Positions 27,046 to 36,354 are shown, counted from the first letter of the stretch. The stretch: DNA of 64,000 bases from Planctomycetaceae bacterium (GCA_021732785.1 JAKFUG010000002.1:119051-183050); one strand, 5' to 3'. Notes: generated by a model from the letters alone, not told the origin. Numbers and translations: made by a program.

Positions 27046-27459
27046 TTACTTCGCGAGATCGAAGTTGGCGTCGGGCGTGTCTTTGGCGGCAACATCGAGC
27101 TTCAACGTCGTTTTCGCATTGTACTTGGCGGGAATGAATTGCTCGCGGACGGGAACTTTCTCACCCGGGTTATACTCCTGAAACTTGCCCGGAACATCGC
27201 GCATCGCCGTGACTTCGACCGTCTTGGGCCCCGTGGTCGCCTTCAGTTCATAGTGCCCGTTGGTGATGAGCGAAGCGGCGGCGTGCTTGCCGTCCTGACT
27301 GCGAACAATGATCTCTCCGCCGTCCACGGGAGTCGAATTGAACGTGACAGTCCCGGCGACTTTGTAGATCACCGGACCCGTGGGCTGACCGCCGCATCCG
27401 AGGAAAAGGACGACCGGCGAAATCAGTAACACGGAGACGGAGCGAGTACCAGCAGACAT
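27046..27459 (-). CDS. Small lipoprotein with regulatory-like beta domain, B
   Basis: About 137 residues: signal peptide with lipobox VVLFLGCGG, then VAGTVTFNSTPVDGGEIIV and HYELKATTGPKTVEV, the same fold pattern as lipoprotein A but quite diverged. ATG at 27459 has GAGG nine bases upstream; the GTG at 27474 overlaps that site. It follows DUF1559 gene B by about 128 bp on the same strand, so the two are likely co-expressed. Confidence 0.8.
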   Translation of the reverse strand: MSAGTRSVSVLLISPVVLFLGCGGQPTGPVIYKVAGTVTFNSTPVDGGEIIVRSQDGKHAAASLITNGHYELKATTGPKTVEVTAMRDVPGKFQEYNPGEKVPVREQFIPAKYNAKTTLKLDVAAKDTPDANFDLAK

Positions 27460-27586
27460 CGTAATCGACCTCACAGAAAAACAGTGACCAAGTCACCTGG
27501 AATGAATCGTGAATGCGACAGGCCTCCACCGACGCCCGATGACAACGGGCATCGGGAAGGCCACCACCGTGCGAATCGAGCCGCCT

Positions 27587-28504
27587 TTAGAACTCGCCGA
27601 GGGTTTCGTTCCCCATGCGGGAGCCGAGATTCTGGAACGTCACGCGGTCTACGTTGCTGGAAATGAATCGCACGGCACCGTCCGCCATCACGGCATGTAC
27701 GCCGCCCGTGTGGTAGCTGCGGGCGAAGATGCGCTGCGTGGCGTAGCTCGTCATCGACGTACACGGCGCGTTGGGCCAGATCGTGCTCTTGCAGGCATAC
27801 ACCTGGTCGGTAATCGGCGTATTGGGGGGTTCGAGTGTCGTGAAGCCATAGCCGCCCCCTTCGCCGCCGCCCCAGTAGCCGCCGCCTTCGCCCCACCCGC
27901 CGGTGTTGGTTTTACCGCGGATCATGACTTCGCTGCCGAGAATCGTATTGCTGGTTCCGTCGATCACATCGCGCAGCCGCGCCGACGAAAGCTGCCAGAA
28001 CAACCCGCCGTTGTCGACGTTGTAGTTCTGCGTCTTGCCGATGCACATGACGTAGTTGCCCTGAAAACCATCTCCGCCCGAGCGTGTTGGTCCCGACCCG
28101 CCGCGAGCCGGCCCCGAGGGATCGGAAGGACACATCAACGGAGGGAGGATGGCATCGCGAACCGCGGTCGGAACGTCCATCACATATTGCGTGACCACCG
28201 CTTGATACTGGTTGTACAGCGGGGCCTGATCGAGATTGGGAAGAATCTGCTGCATCCAGGTATCGCGTTGATGGAAGGTGCCGACACCCATCACGCCATA
28301 AGGCAGCACATTAAACTGGTCGTGGTAGTTGTGCATCGCCAGACCAAGTTGCTTCATGTGATTGCGGCACTGCGTCCGCCGGGCGGCTTCGCGGGCTTGC
28401 TGCACCGCGGGCAAGAGCAAGGCAATGAGAATGGCGATGATCGCAATCACTACCAGCAATTCAATGAGCGTGAATCCGCTCCGTGTCTTCGACATCGACC
28501 CCAT
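27587..28504 (-). CDS. DUF1559 pseudopilin-like secreted protein B
   Basis: About 305 residues with the pseudopilin leader GFTLIELLVVIAIIAILI, the block PAVQQAREAARRTQCRNHMK, and the C-terminal GGVHAVMADGAVRFIS. It is the same family as the protein at 24982-26028, whose C-terminal motif differs only slightly. The ATG at 28504 has AAGGA nine bases ahead; ATG at 28495 is an alternative. A glycine/tryptophan-rich insert (WGEGGGYWGGGEGGGY) sits in the middle and is absent from protein A. Confidence 0.92.
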   Translation of the reverse strand: MGSMSKTRSGFTLIELLVVIAIIAILIALLLPAVQQAREAARRTQCRNHMKQLGLAMHNYHDQFNVLPYGVMGVGTFHQRDTWMQQILPNLDQAPLYNQYQAVVTQYVMDVPTAVRDAILPPLMCPSDPSGPARGGSGPTRSGGDGFQGNYVMCIGKTQNYNVDNGGLFWQLSSARLRDVIDGTSNTILGSEVMIRGKTNTGGWGEGGGYWGGGEGGGYGFTTLEPPNTPITDQVYACKSTIWPNAPCTSMTSYATQRIFARSYHTGGVHAVMADGAVRFISSNVDRVTFQNLGSRMGNETLGEF

Positions 28505-28858
28505 CAGAAACTTTCCTTCGAATGAGAAATATAAACGTGCGGCGACTCTGCCGGGCACCGCGTGAGCATTCAACGCGAAAACAATGCCGAACCCGGACAA
28601 ATCCTCATTCCCCATTAAAAGTGGCTCGATTCCCCGGTGATTTCGTGCGAATCAAGAAATACAATTCGGCCCGCGAACGATGAAGATCAATTCATCGTCC
28701 ATGAATTTGCGGGCGACATTGCCACGCGATCCAGCAGCACTGCACATTCTTAAGTGAGTGCAAACGTCCATCGCGGGGATACCGATTTCGCGGTCAGGCC
28801 AAAGTTGATAGCCTGCTCCCTGCGACGGTGTTCACCAAAAGATCAAGAGGGGCAAACG
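28505..28858. other. Divergent intergenic region
   Basis: About 350 bp between DUF1559 gene B and the small membrane-protein gene. It must hold both promoters. I see no gene, long repeat or clear hairpin. Confidence 0.4.
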
Positions 28859-29263
28859 ATGCTGGCGCGCTGTCGTCGATTTCTGGATCGTGTCCGCGGC
28901 ACACAACGCGCGATTTTTTTCTTGATTATGGGATACGACCTGTACCTCTACTATCAGATGATCCAGCGCGGCCTGCTGGATTTCGTCGTCATCGTTCTGG
29001 GGGTGGGGATCGGCGGCGGCGCCGTCATCGCGTGGGCGTTAACGAAATCGCCGCACGCGCTCCATCGCGTGGCACGCGGATCTTACTACCCCGTGATGGC
29101 GGTCTTTCTGCTCTCGCAAGGGGCGAAAGTTCAGTTCCCGATGTGGGTCTACCTGCTCAGCCACATCCTGCTCTGGGTCGGCTTCATGACCTACTTCTGG
29201 TACGCCAGCCGGCCATATGCGTTTGAATTTGATGCCACCGGCTACGACGACGAAGAGGAATAA
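28859..29263 (+). CDS. Small polytopic membrane protein
   Basis: Not recognised as a named family. The 134-residue product has about four hydrophobic helices (AIFFLIMGYDLYLYYQMI, FVVIVLGVGIGGGAVIAWAL, YYPVMAVFLLSQ, WVYLLSHILLWVGFMTYFWY) between a basic N-terminus and an acidic tail (YDDEEE), which suggests the N-terminus is inside. AGAGGGG lies six bases ahead of the ATG. It converges on the DUF1501 gene with 17 bp between stops. Confidence 0.75.
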   Translation: MLARCRRFLDRVRGTQRAIFFLIMGYDLYLYYQMIQRGLLDFVVIVLGVGIGGGAVIAWALTKSPHALHRVARGSYYPVMAVFLLSQGAKVQFPMWVYLLSHILLWVGFMTYFWYASRPYAFEFDATGYDDEEE

Positions 29264-29280
29264 AAGGAAAGCGCCGTCGT

Positions 29281-30732
29281 TCAGAGGAGCCCCGGAATGG
29301 GCGTGCCGTGGTAGATAGGGTGCGGGCGACCAAGGTCGTCGTGCCACGCGGCGGTGTCGGGAATCCCCAGGGCATGGTAGATCGTGGCAGCCATGTTTTC
29401 CGGAGATTGCGGAAGGCTGGCGGGGTAACCGCCAAGGGCATCCGAGGAACCAACCACGGTCCCGCCGTTGATGCCGCCCCCTGCGAAGAAGACCGACTGC
29501 ACGGCTCCCCAGTGGTCGCGACCGGGGCCGGGATACGAAGCCGTCAACGTGGATAACTTGGGCGTCCGGCCGAACTCGCCGGCCATCACGATCATGGTGC
29601 TGTCGAGACGGCCACTCGTGCGCAAATCATCGAGCAGAGCACATAACGCACGGTCCGTCGGCGGGAAGAGTTTTTCTTTGAGCCGATAAAAAATGTCGCC
29701 GTGGTTGTCCCACGTTTCGTTGTTGCCGAGGTTCACCTGCACGAGATTGACGCCCGATTCGATGAGGCGAAACGCCATTAGCAGCGACCAGCCAAAACTG
29801 TTGCGGCCATACCGTTGCTGCGTGGCGTCATCGGTCTGGGTAACATCGAAAGCGCGGCGGACTCCCGGTGACGCGAGCAACGAGACGGCCGATTCTCGAT
29901 AGCCGTCGTATTGCTGCACCGTCGCCGAGCGTTCCAACTGGCGGCGTTGCTCATCCAGCGATTCGAGCAATGCCAGGCGTCCGTTCAACCGGCCGGTACT
30001 CATCCCCGGCGACAGCGAAATGTTCGGAGCCTGAAACACGCGATCATCCGGCGATGGCGGGGCTTTCTTCGTTTCGTTGGGGAACGTGTATTCGGGGTAC
30101 GCTCCGCGCCAGAACGGATTGCCGTACGGAGAAGCCTCGATAAAAAACGGATCGCGCCGGCTCCCCATCTGCCCGCCATACGCGCCGGGAATCACCCCGC
30201 CGGACCAATGCACCAATCGTTCGGGCAGCACGATCGCGGGGGGAAGATTGTTCGACCGTGCCGGAACAGCATCTCCTACCACGGACGCAATCGATGGCCA
30301 ATCGCTCGGTCGTGGCTGACGATCCCCTTTGAATCCCAGCGGCACCGTGCTCCGGCCGGTGAGCATGTAGTAATGACCGAGCGTATGGTCATTCGTAGGA
30401 TGCGTCAGCGACCGCACCACGGACCAGTCACCACTGCGCTGTGCCAAGCCGGGCAGATGCTCGCTGATCTGGATGCCCGGCGTGCGGGTGTCGATGGGCG
30501 AGAACTCGCCACGGATTTCCGCCGGCGCTTCGGGCTTCAGGTCGAAACTCTCGTGTTGCGATAGTCCGCCCGACAGAAAGATGTAGATGCAGGACTTCGC
30601 CGTCCCGTTAATGGGGGCCGCGGTCGCTGCTTGCAGCCCTTGCAAATGATTCGAGCCGAGCCCGAGCAACCCAATCGCTCCGGCTTGCACCATCGTCCGT
30701 CGCGATAATGCGGGATGTTGCCATGTCTGCAT
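29281..30732 (-). CDS. DUF1501 Tat-exported protein
   Basis: Protein of 483 residues with a twin-arginine signal (SRRTMVQAGAIGLLGLG). The body shows the alkaline-phosphatase/sulfatase-like core of DUF1501: IYIFLSGGLSQHESFDLKP, then VQVNLGNNETWDNHGDIF, MAGEFGRTPKL and GRDHWGAVQSV. In planctomycetes DUF1501 genes usually sit beside DUF1549/DUF1553 genes; none is present here. The enzymatic role is unproven. Confidence 0.9.
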   Translation of the reverse strand: MQTWQHPALSRRTMVQAGAIGLLGLGSNHLQGLQAATAAPINGTAKSCIYIFLSGGLSQHESFDLKPEAPAEIRGEFSPIDTRTPGIQISEHLPGLAQRSGDWSVVRSLTHPTNDHTLGHYYMLTGRSTVPLGFKGDRQPRPSDWPSIASVVGDAVPARSNNLPPAIVLPERLVHWSGGVIPGAYGGQMGSRRDPFFIEASPYGNPFWRGAYPEYTFPNETKKAPPSPDDRVFQAPNISLSPGMSTGRLNGRLALLESLDEQRRQLERSATVQQYDGYRESAVSLLASPGVRRAFDVTQTDDATQQRYGRNSFGWSLLMAFRLIESGVNLVQVNLGNNETWDNHGDIFYRLKEKLFPPTDRALCALLDDLRTSGRLDSTMIVMAGEFGRTPKLSTLTASYPGPGRDHWGAVQSVFFAGGGINGGTVVGSSDALGGYPASLPQSPENMAATIYHALGIPDTAAWHDDLGRPHPIYHGTPIPGLL

Positions 30733-30819
30733 TGGTCACTCCGGCTGATTGATGAGAAGAGGTTTTGCCACACAAGGCCCAGCGCGGGGAACCCGCAACC
30801 CATGCGGCCGGCATGAAAG

Positions 30820-30952
30820 TCCAAGCTCCAAATTCCAAGTTCCAAACAAATTCCAAGGGGGACAGAAATTCCAAACGAAGAGTGTCCATTCCCCGCTTGG
30901 AATTTGGAATTTGGCCGTTGTTTGGAACTTGGCTTTTGGAATTTGAAACTTC
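30820..30952. repeat. TTCCAA-family palindromic element, copy A
   Basis: A left arm of TTCCAA repeats and a right arm of TTGGAA repeats flank a variable centre. The 16-base core AAATTCCAAACGAAGA is at 30866-30881 and is identical in the copies at 39201-39362 and 49231-49353. It lies between the Gfo/Idh/MocA gene and the DUF1501 start. Confidence 0.8.
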
Positions 30953-31008
30953 GCACCACGCAAAGACTATGATCGTTGGTAGTACAGAACTCACAAAAAG
31001 AACCCCCG

Positions 31009-31037
31009 GACGCCCAGCCTTCTTAAGGCTGGGCGTC
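31009..31037 (-). terminator. Hairpin terminator after the Gfo/Idh/MocA gene
   Basis: GACGCCCAGCCTT (31009-31021) and AAGGCTGGGCGTC (31025-31037) form a 13-bp perfect stem with a three-base loop. On the minus strand it is followed by a T-rich run ending TTCTTTTTG. The CCCAGCC/GGCTGGG core resembles the hairpin at 21725. Confidence 0.7.
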
Positions 31038-31106
31038 TGAATTGAACCCGATCTTCTTTCTTTTTGTGTCTTCTGTACCTCTTGTGGCTAACCTTCTTCG
31101 TCTCTC

Positions 31107-32162
31107 TTATTCCAGCGGCATATCGCACGCCTTCAACAACGTTTCCTGCGTGATGCGGTCGTGGTCATAGCTGAAGCCGAATGCTTTTTCGCCGCGGATC
31201 ACACGGGCCATATCCGTAGCGTCGTCAACGTAGCGAGTATACTTCGGGAACTGGAGGTCCTGGTAGCCTTTCTTGTACTCGCCGCGGGGTTTGGACAAGG
31301 TGACGCGGGCCGACGGATTGTCGAGCGGCTGGATGTGGAACGTCCCCTCGGTCCCGACAACAACGAGGTGCCGCCGGTCGCCGCCGTCGATTTCCTGGGC
31401 ACTCGCTTTCACTGTCGCGATGGCCTTCGGGTAATACAGCACGGCGAGCATGTTGTCCGCGAGACCATCGTCGAGCTTCGAGGAATGCCGGATCACCGGC
31501 GTGACGTATTCGGGCTCGCCAAGAATCGCAATCACGAGATCCATCACATGGCAGCCCAGTTCGAACATGATCCCGCCGGAGAATTCCCCGAGTTGTTTGC
31601 GCGAGGCGGTGTCGACGACCTTGCTCATCGTCGTGTGGATTTCATACACATCGCCCAGCCAGCCGTCCGCGAGAAACTGCCGCAGCAGCACGACCGCCGG
31701 GTTGTAGCGGAACATGTACCCCATCTGCACGATGAGTTTCTGCTTCGCCGCGGCGTCGAGAATCCGTTGGAACTGCGGTAACGACGCCCCCGCCGGCTTG
31801 TCGAGATGAATGTGCTTCCCCGCATTGACGCAGGCTTCTGCGGCGTTGAGGGCATCTCTCACTCGGGTCTCGACGAGCACTGCCTGCAATCCCGGCGTCG
31901 CGAGCAGTTCGTCCTGCGTCAGGAATTTCAGGCCACGATACAGTTCGGACGCTTCCGCCTGCTTTCGCAAAGCCGCGTCGGGCTCGACGACACCGACGAC
32001 TTCGTAATCCGCCGAGGCACGATACGCCGCGATTTTGTTCGCATGCGCGTGGCCAACGCCGATCTGGCCGATCTTGATCCGCGGTTTATCCGATGCGAGG
32101 GCGAATCGTGATGTCGCCGCCAGCGCTGCGGCCGTAGTCAGAAAATCGCGGCGGTCAAGCAT
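31107..32162 (-). CDS. Gfo/Idh/MocA family oxidoreductase, Tat-exported
   Basis: NAD(P)-dependent dehydrogenase of 351 residues. A Tat-like leader (RRDFLTTAAALAATSRFALA) is followed by the Rossmann start IKIGQIGVGHAHANKIAAY and HIHLDKPAG, the usual E/DKP motif of the family. GYMFRYNPA and the second beta domain follow. ATG at 32162 has GGAG eight bases ahead; the open frame to 32243 reads through the palindrome and is rejected. Substrate is likely a sugar or sugar acid, but cannot be told. Confidence 0.9.
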   Translation of the reverse strand: MLDRRDFLTTAAALAATSRFALASDKPRIKIGQIGVGHAHANKIAAYRASADYEVVGVVEPDAALRKQAEASELYRGLKFLTQDELLATPGLQAVLVETRVRDALNAAEACVNAGKHIHLDKPAGASLPQFQRILDAAAKQKLIVQMGYMFRYNPAVVLLRQFLADGWLGDVYEIHTTMSKVVDTASRKQLGEFSGGIMFELGCHVMDLVIAILGEPEYVTPVIRHSSKLDDGLADNMLAVLYYPKAIATVKASAQEIDGGDRRHLVVVGTEGTFHIQPLDNPSARVTLSKPRGEYKKGYQDLQFPKYTRYVDDATDMARVIRGEKAFGFSYDHDRITQETLLKACDMPLE

Positions 32163-32177
32163 GAAGTCATCTCCAGG

Positions 32178-32270
32178 GCGAGCGGGGGGACGTAAGTCCC
32201 CTCGGTGATTGATTTGGTTCGTTACAGTCCGAAAGAGAATCACCGGGGGGACTCACGTCCCCCCGCTCGC
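32178..32270. repeat. 33-bp palindromic repeat (GCGAGCGGGGGGACGT family)
   Basis: Arms 32178-32210 and 32238-32270 are reverse complements at 31 of 33 positions, with a 27-base loop. The unit begins GCGAGCGGGGGGACGT and reads the same from both sides. It overlaps the region just upstream of the Gfo/Idh/MocA start. Confidence 0.75.
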
Positions 32271-32271
32271 C

Positions 32272-32610
32272 TCACACGTTTTCAGGGGTAGATTCCGGTG
32301 ACAGCAACTCGACCGAGTTCCCCGTCGGGTCGCTGATGTAGATCGACTCCGTGCCATCGCGATGCCGTTTCAATGTGCCGTAACTGCTAGCCGTCGGCGT
32401 CACGAAACCGATGTGCGGCGGATGCTGATTCGGCAGCACCAGCGCGAGACCGAGATTGCCGAACCGCAGCAGCGCCCACGTCGCGTCCTGATACGCAATC
32501 TCGCAGCGAAATGTCTTGCGGTACCAGTCGACCGATTCCGCGATGTCGTTCACCGAAATCGCAATGTGATGAATCCGGTCGAGTTCCGGATTGGGCGTCG
32601 TGTCGGGCAT
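32272..32610 (-). CDS. VOC/glyoxalase superfamily protein
   Basis: 112-residue vicinal-oxygen-chelate fold protein: RIHHIAISVNDIAESVDWYR at the start and SIYISDPTGNSVELL at the end match the two beta-alpha-beta-beta-beta halves. ATG at 32610 has AGGAG eight bases ahead. Metal ligands are plausibly the first His and final Glu. The substrate is unknown; it may be a lyase, isomerase or dioxygenase-like member. Confidence 0.85.
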   Translation of the reverse strand: MPDTTPNPELDRIHHIAISVNDIAESVDWYRKTFRCEIAYQDATWALLRFGNLGLALVLPNQHPPHIGFVTPTASSYGTLKRHRDGTESIYISDPTGNSVELLSPESTPENV

Positions 32611-32679
32611 GATCGTTTCTCCTGTATCGTTGTCGATTTCATCGTAGCCGATGCCGCGGGGAATTCCGACCGTTTCGAC

Positions 32680-32755
32680 GTAGGGTTTGCCAAGTCCGCG
32701 AGGCCAACCGCTTGCAACGTCCGTTGGTTCGCCTCGCAGACTCGGCAAACCCTAC
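32680..32755. repeat. GTAGGGTTTGCC-family inverted repeat
   Basis: Arms 32680-32709 and 32726-32755 are reverse complements at 27 of 30 positions, starting GTAGGGTTTGCC. The right arm is identical over all 30 bases to 49367-49396. It lies between the divergent VOC and cytochrome genes. Confidence 0.8.
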
Positions 32756-32845
32756 TGTCTGATGGGCGACTGCCTTCCCGTTTTCCCGGAGCTTGTTCGG
32801 ATGGTACGATATGCTCTCTTCGAGACACATCGCGGGAGTTCTTTC

Positions 32846-35800
32846 ATGTCGTGGTTGCGAGTCGGTCTGTTCGTCGTTTTGACACAATCGTCATTGTTGG
32901 CGGCGGACGCCATTCCGCATGCGCAGGACAAGCCGCCGAATGAGCCACGCGATCCGCAAACCGCGGCGAAGATGATGACGGTCCCCGAGGGCTTCACGGT
33001 GGAAGTCGTCGCCGCGGAACCGGACATCGTCAATCCGGTGGCAATGGCCATTGATGAACGCGGGCGGTTCTGGATCACCGAATCGCTGGAATATCCGCGT
33101 AAGGAACCGGGCATCGGCAAAGATCGTGTCAAGATTCTGGAAGACACCGACGGTGACGGCAAGGCGGACAAATTCACCGTCTTTCTCGACGGCCTCAATA
33201 TCCCCAGCGGCGTGCAGGTGGGCCACGGCGGCGTGTGGATCGTCAACTCGCCGGACATTTTGTTTGTGCCCGACGCCGACCGCGATGGTGTCCCCGATGG
33301 TCCCGCGCAGGTCGTCGTCACTGGCTTTGGCCGGACCGATACGCATGAGTTGCCGAACTCGCTCACCTGGGGGCCGGATGGCTGGTTGTACGGTCTCAAC
33401 GGCGTCTTCAACTTCAGTCATGTGAAGTATGCGAAAGAGAATCCGAACTACGACGAAAAGCATCCCGGCTGGCCGCTGACGTGTGCGATGTTCCGCATTC
33501 ATCCCCGCACGCGCGAGTTCCAGGTCTTCTGCGAAGGAACCAGCAATCCGTGGGGCATCGCTTTCAACGATGAAGGGGACGCCTTCGTCTCGGCGTGCGT
33601 GATCGATCACCTGTGGCATCTCGTCGAGACCGGTTATTACCACCGGCAGGGCGGGCCGTATCCGCCGCACACGTGGAAGATCGACAGCATCGTCAAACAC
33701 AAGCATCAGAAAGCCGCGTACTGCGGCATCACGTGGTTCGACAGTGACGCCTACCCCGAGAAGTACCGCAAGAAACTCTACATGGGGAACATCCACGGCG
33801 GCTGCATCAACGTGGACCGCATCGAACGCAACGGCAGCACCTACGCCGGGTTTGGCGAGCCCGATTTCCTCACCGCGAACGATGCGTGGTTCATGCCGGT
33901 CGTCCAGAAAACCGGCCCGGACGGCTGCCTCTACATCCTCGACTGGTACGACCGCTACCACTGCTATCAGGACGCCAACCGCGACCCGAAAGGCATCGAC
34001 CGGCTGAAGGGGCGGTTGTATCGGGTGCGCTACAAAGAGACGCCGCAAGCGCCCAAGAATCTCGATCTTGCTAAAGAGAGCGACGACCAGTTGATCGAAC
34101 ACCTAGGCCATCCCAACGTGTGGATGCGCGAGACGGCACAGCGGATTCTTCAGGAACGCCCGCTAAGCGAAACATGGAATACAGTGGGGAGCATTGCGAT
34201 CAGAGAGCCCCTTCCCATTCAGACATCTGATTTCGCCAAGAACCAGAGACGCCATGCCTTCTTTGCATGGATGGGAATGGAGCCTCCCACCTATGATTTT
34301 ATGCGTCCTCATGTTGCTCCGAAGTGTTCCGATGTCGCGTTGCTGGCGTGGAGTATGAAATGCGATTACGAGTTTAAGGAGGCTGCGAAGGAGTTCGCTG
34401 AAGTCAGGTGGGATCGCGATTCGCTGAGCCAGCGAAAACCCAACCACCCTGCCGTCGAATTGCAGCAGGTGATTGCTCTCTCCAAGCTTCCCTACTCGAG
34501 CAATCTGTTCCGCTCATGGTTGTTCTCATTGGCGACTTTTGGAGAAGACCCGTTACTGCCGCGAGTTATCTGGCAGAACTTGCATCCTAGACTTGAGGAT
34601 CATGTGGACGACTTCCTCGCTGCGCTGAAAGAGGGCGAGTACCTGAAAGACCGCCCTGTTGCAGACATGATGCCCCGCATAGTCGACCGCATCCTCGCGC
34701 GTCAGAAATTCGATGCCAAACCCGTTGCCGATCTCTTCACCCTCGTGCACGATGACCATCCGCATGTCGCTCGCAAGGTGTTGAGCACCCTCGCTACCAA
34801 AGTCCAATCCGGAGAACTCAAAGACGACAAGCTCGAACAACTCAAGAACGCGATGGTGGACTCGTTGCAACCGATGCTCGGTGTCGAATCGACGCATTCT
34901 TTGCGATTGGAAGCATCGCTGCTGGCGATCAGTTGGCGCGATCCGCGTGCTGTCGGCACGGCTCGTTCTCTAGCGCTCAACACGACCGAACCCGCAACTG
35001 GACGAATCGCAGCATACAATGCACTGGTCGCATGTCAGGACGGCTGCGTTGAACAGGTGGCGAGAGAGATTTTTGCCCGCGTCGAGCAGGAACCGCCAGC
35101 GTTTGTCGGCGACATTCTCGCATCGCTGGGGCGGTCGGAACGGGCCGAGATCGGGACCGCGGTCGTCAAATACCTGCCGAGTTTCTCACCCGAATTGCAG
35201 CCCCGCGCGATTGAATTGTTGACGCAACGGCCGGCATGGGCGAAGAAGTTGCTCACCGCGGTCGGCGACAAAAAAATCGCGGCGGCGGCGATCAATGTCA
35301 ATCAGGCCAGGCGGTTGTATGACACGAAGGATGCCGAGGTGCGGGAGTTGCTCGCTAAACACTGGGGTGTGGTGCGCGAAGGCCGCAGCCCCGATCGCGA
35401 CAAGATCATCGCCGAGATGCGCGGGCTGATTCGCAAGTCGCCCGGTGATGCGATGAAGGGCGAAGCCGCGTTCAAGAAGGTGTGTGCGCAATGTCACAAG
35501 CTGTACGGTGACGGCGCGGAAGTCGGCCCGGATATCACGCTCAACGGCCGCAATGATTACACGCAACTCTTGTCGAACGTGTTTGATCCGAGCCTCGTCA
35601 TCGGTGCGGGCTATCGTTCCTTTACGGTCATCACTCAGGGCGGCCGCGTCATCAACGGTCTGCTGGTCGAAGAAAGCCCGCAGCGGATCGTTCTGAAAGT
35701 ACAGGGGGGCAAGCAGGAAATCATCCCGCGCGACGACATCGACGAATTCAAGGTGAGCGAAATCTCGCTCATGCCAGAGCAATTAGAGAAGCAGCTTTCC

Positions 35801-36346
35801 CAGCAGGAAATCATCGACCTGTTCGCGTACATCACCCTCGACAAGCCGCCGCGCGATCCGTCCGCGAAACGGTTGCCCGGCGTGTATGACGTCGTGCCGC
35901 GAGCCAGTGAGAATGCCACCGACTTCGCGGCGATCTTTCAGGAGGTCGCCCCCGGCTTCACCAACGTGACCTCCGGCGAAGGGGGCGTCGCGCTGCTCAA
36001 AGAGCACATGGGCCGCCCCGGTGTGGTCCGGACGCACCCCATCAGCCGCGATAAACCCGCCGACATGTCCGGCAAATTCACCATCCCCGCCGACAAAAAA
36101 ACCAAACTCTTGATTGACGTTTCCCACGATCCGCGCGGCGACTGGCGGCTGGTGGTCGCCGGTCCGAATGGGCGGTTACTCGATGAAATGGTCAACAAAG
36201 CTGCGTGCAAAGACGGCTGGGCGACGTTCACGGTCGATCTCACCCGTTACGCCGGGCAGGAAGTGCAACTTCGCATGTGGAATCAGGCAAACGACTGGTC
36301 CTACGAATTCGCGTACTGGGCCAGCGTGCGGATTCAATCGGAATAG
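32846..36346 (+). CDS. PVC-type propeller/HEAT/CxxCH cytochrome
   Basis: Very large secreted protein (1166 residues). In order: signal peptide (MSWLRVGLFVVLTQSSLLAA); an SdhB/glucose-dehydrogenase-like propeller (about 40-430) with VPEGFTVEVVAAEPDIVNP and repeated DTDGDGKAD-type strands; a HEAT-like helical region (about 430-850); a cytochrome c domain with VCAQCHKLYGDGAEVGPDIT (CxxCH at about residue 880); and a C-terminal beta-sandwich. This architecture belongs to the large planctomycete dehydrogenase/cytochrome family linked to periplasmic sugar oxidation. GGGAG lies seven bases ahead of the ATG. The HEAT-like part differs in base usage from the ends. Confidence 0.93.
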   Translation: MSWLRVGLFVVLTQSSLLAADAIPHAQDKPPNEPRDPQTAAKMMTVPEGFTVEVVAAEPDIVNPVAMAIDERGRFWITESLEYPRKEPGIGKDRVKILEDTDGDGKADKFTVFLDGLNIPSGVQVGHGGVWIVNSPDILFVPDADRDGVPDGPAQVVVTGFGRTDTHELPNSLTWGPDGWLYGLNGVFNFSHVKYAKENPNYDEKHPGWPLTCAMFRIHPRTREFQVFCEGTSNPWGIAFNDEGDAFVSACVIDHLWHLVETGYYHRQGGPYPPHTWKIDSIVKHKHQKAAYCGITWFDSDAYPEKYRKKLYMGNIHGGCINVDRIERNGSTYAGFGEPDFLTANDAWFMPVVQKTGPDGCLYILDWYDRYHCYQDANRDPKGIDRLKGRLYRVRYKETPQAPKNLDLAKESDDQLIEHLGHPNVWMRETAQRILQERPLSETWNTVGSIAIREPLPIQTSDFAKNQRRHAFFAWMGMEPPTYDFMRPHVAPKCSDVALLAWSMKCDYEFKEAAKEFAEVRWDRDSLSQRKPNHPAVELQQVIALSKLPYSSNLFRSWLFSLATFGEDPLLPRVIWQNLHPRLEDHVDDFLAALKEGEYLKDRPVADMMPRIVDRILARQKFDAKPVADLFTLVHDDHPHVARKVLSTLATKVQSGELKDDKLEQLKNAMVDSLQPMLGVESTHSLRLEASLLAISWRDPRAVGTARSLALNTTEPATGRIAAYNALVACQDGCVEQVAREIFARVEQEPPAFVGDILASLGRSERAEIGTAVVKYLPSFSPELQPRAIELLTQRPAWAKKLLTAVGDKKIAAAAINVNQARRLYDTKDAEVRELLAKHWGVVREGRSPDRDKIIAEMRGLIRKSPGDAMKGEAAFKKVCAQCHKLYGDGAEVGPDITLNGRNDYTQLLSNVFDPSLVIGAGYRSFTVITQGGRVINGLLVEESPQRIVLKVQGGKQEIIPRDDIDEFKVSEISLMPEQLEKQLSQQEIIDLFAYITLDKPPRDPSAKRLPGVYDVVPRASENATDFAAIFQEVAPGFTNVTSGEGGVALLKEHMGRPGVVRTHPISRDKPADMSGKFTIPADKKTKLLIDVSHDPRGDWRLVVAGPNGRLLDEMVNKAACKDGWATFTVDLTRYAGQEVQLRMWNQANDWSYEFAYWASVRIQSE

Positions 36347-36354
36347 CGTCAACA

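Noticed and set aside
27509..28525. 338-codon plus-strand frame opposite DUF1559 gene B
   Set aside because: Shadow frame; the minus-strand gene has the full DUF1559 pattern.
30820..30952. CRISPR-like array
   Set aside because: The TTCCAA units are irregular and palindromic, without equal repeats and spacers. No cas gene is present.
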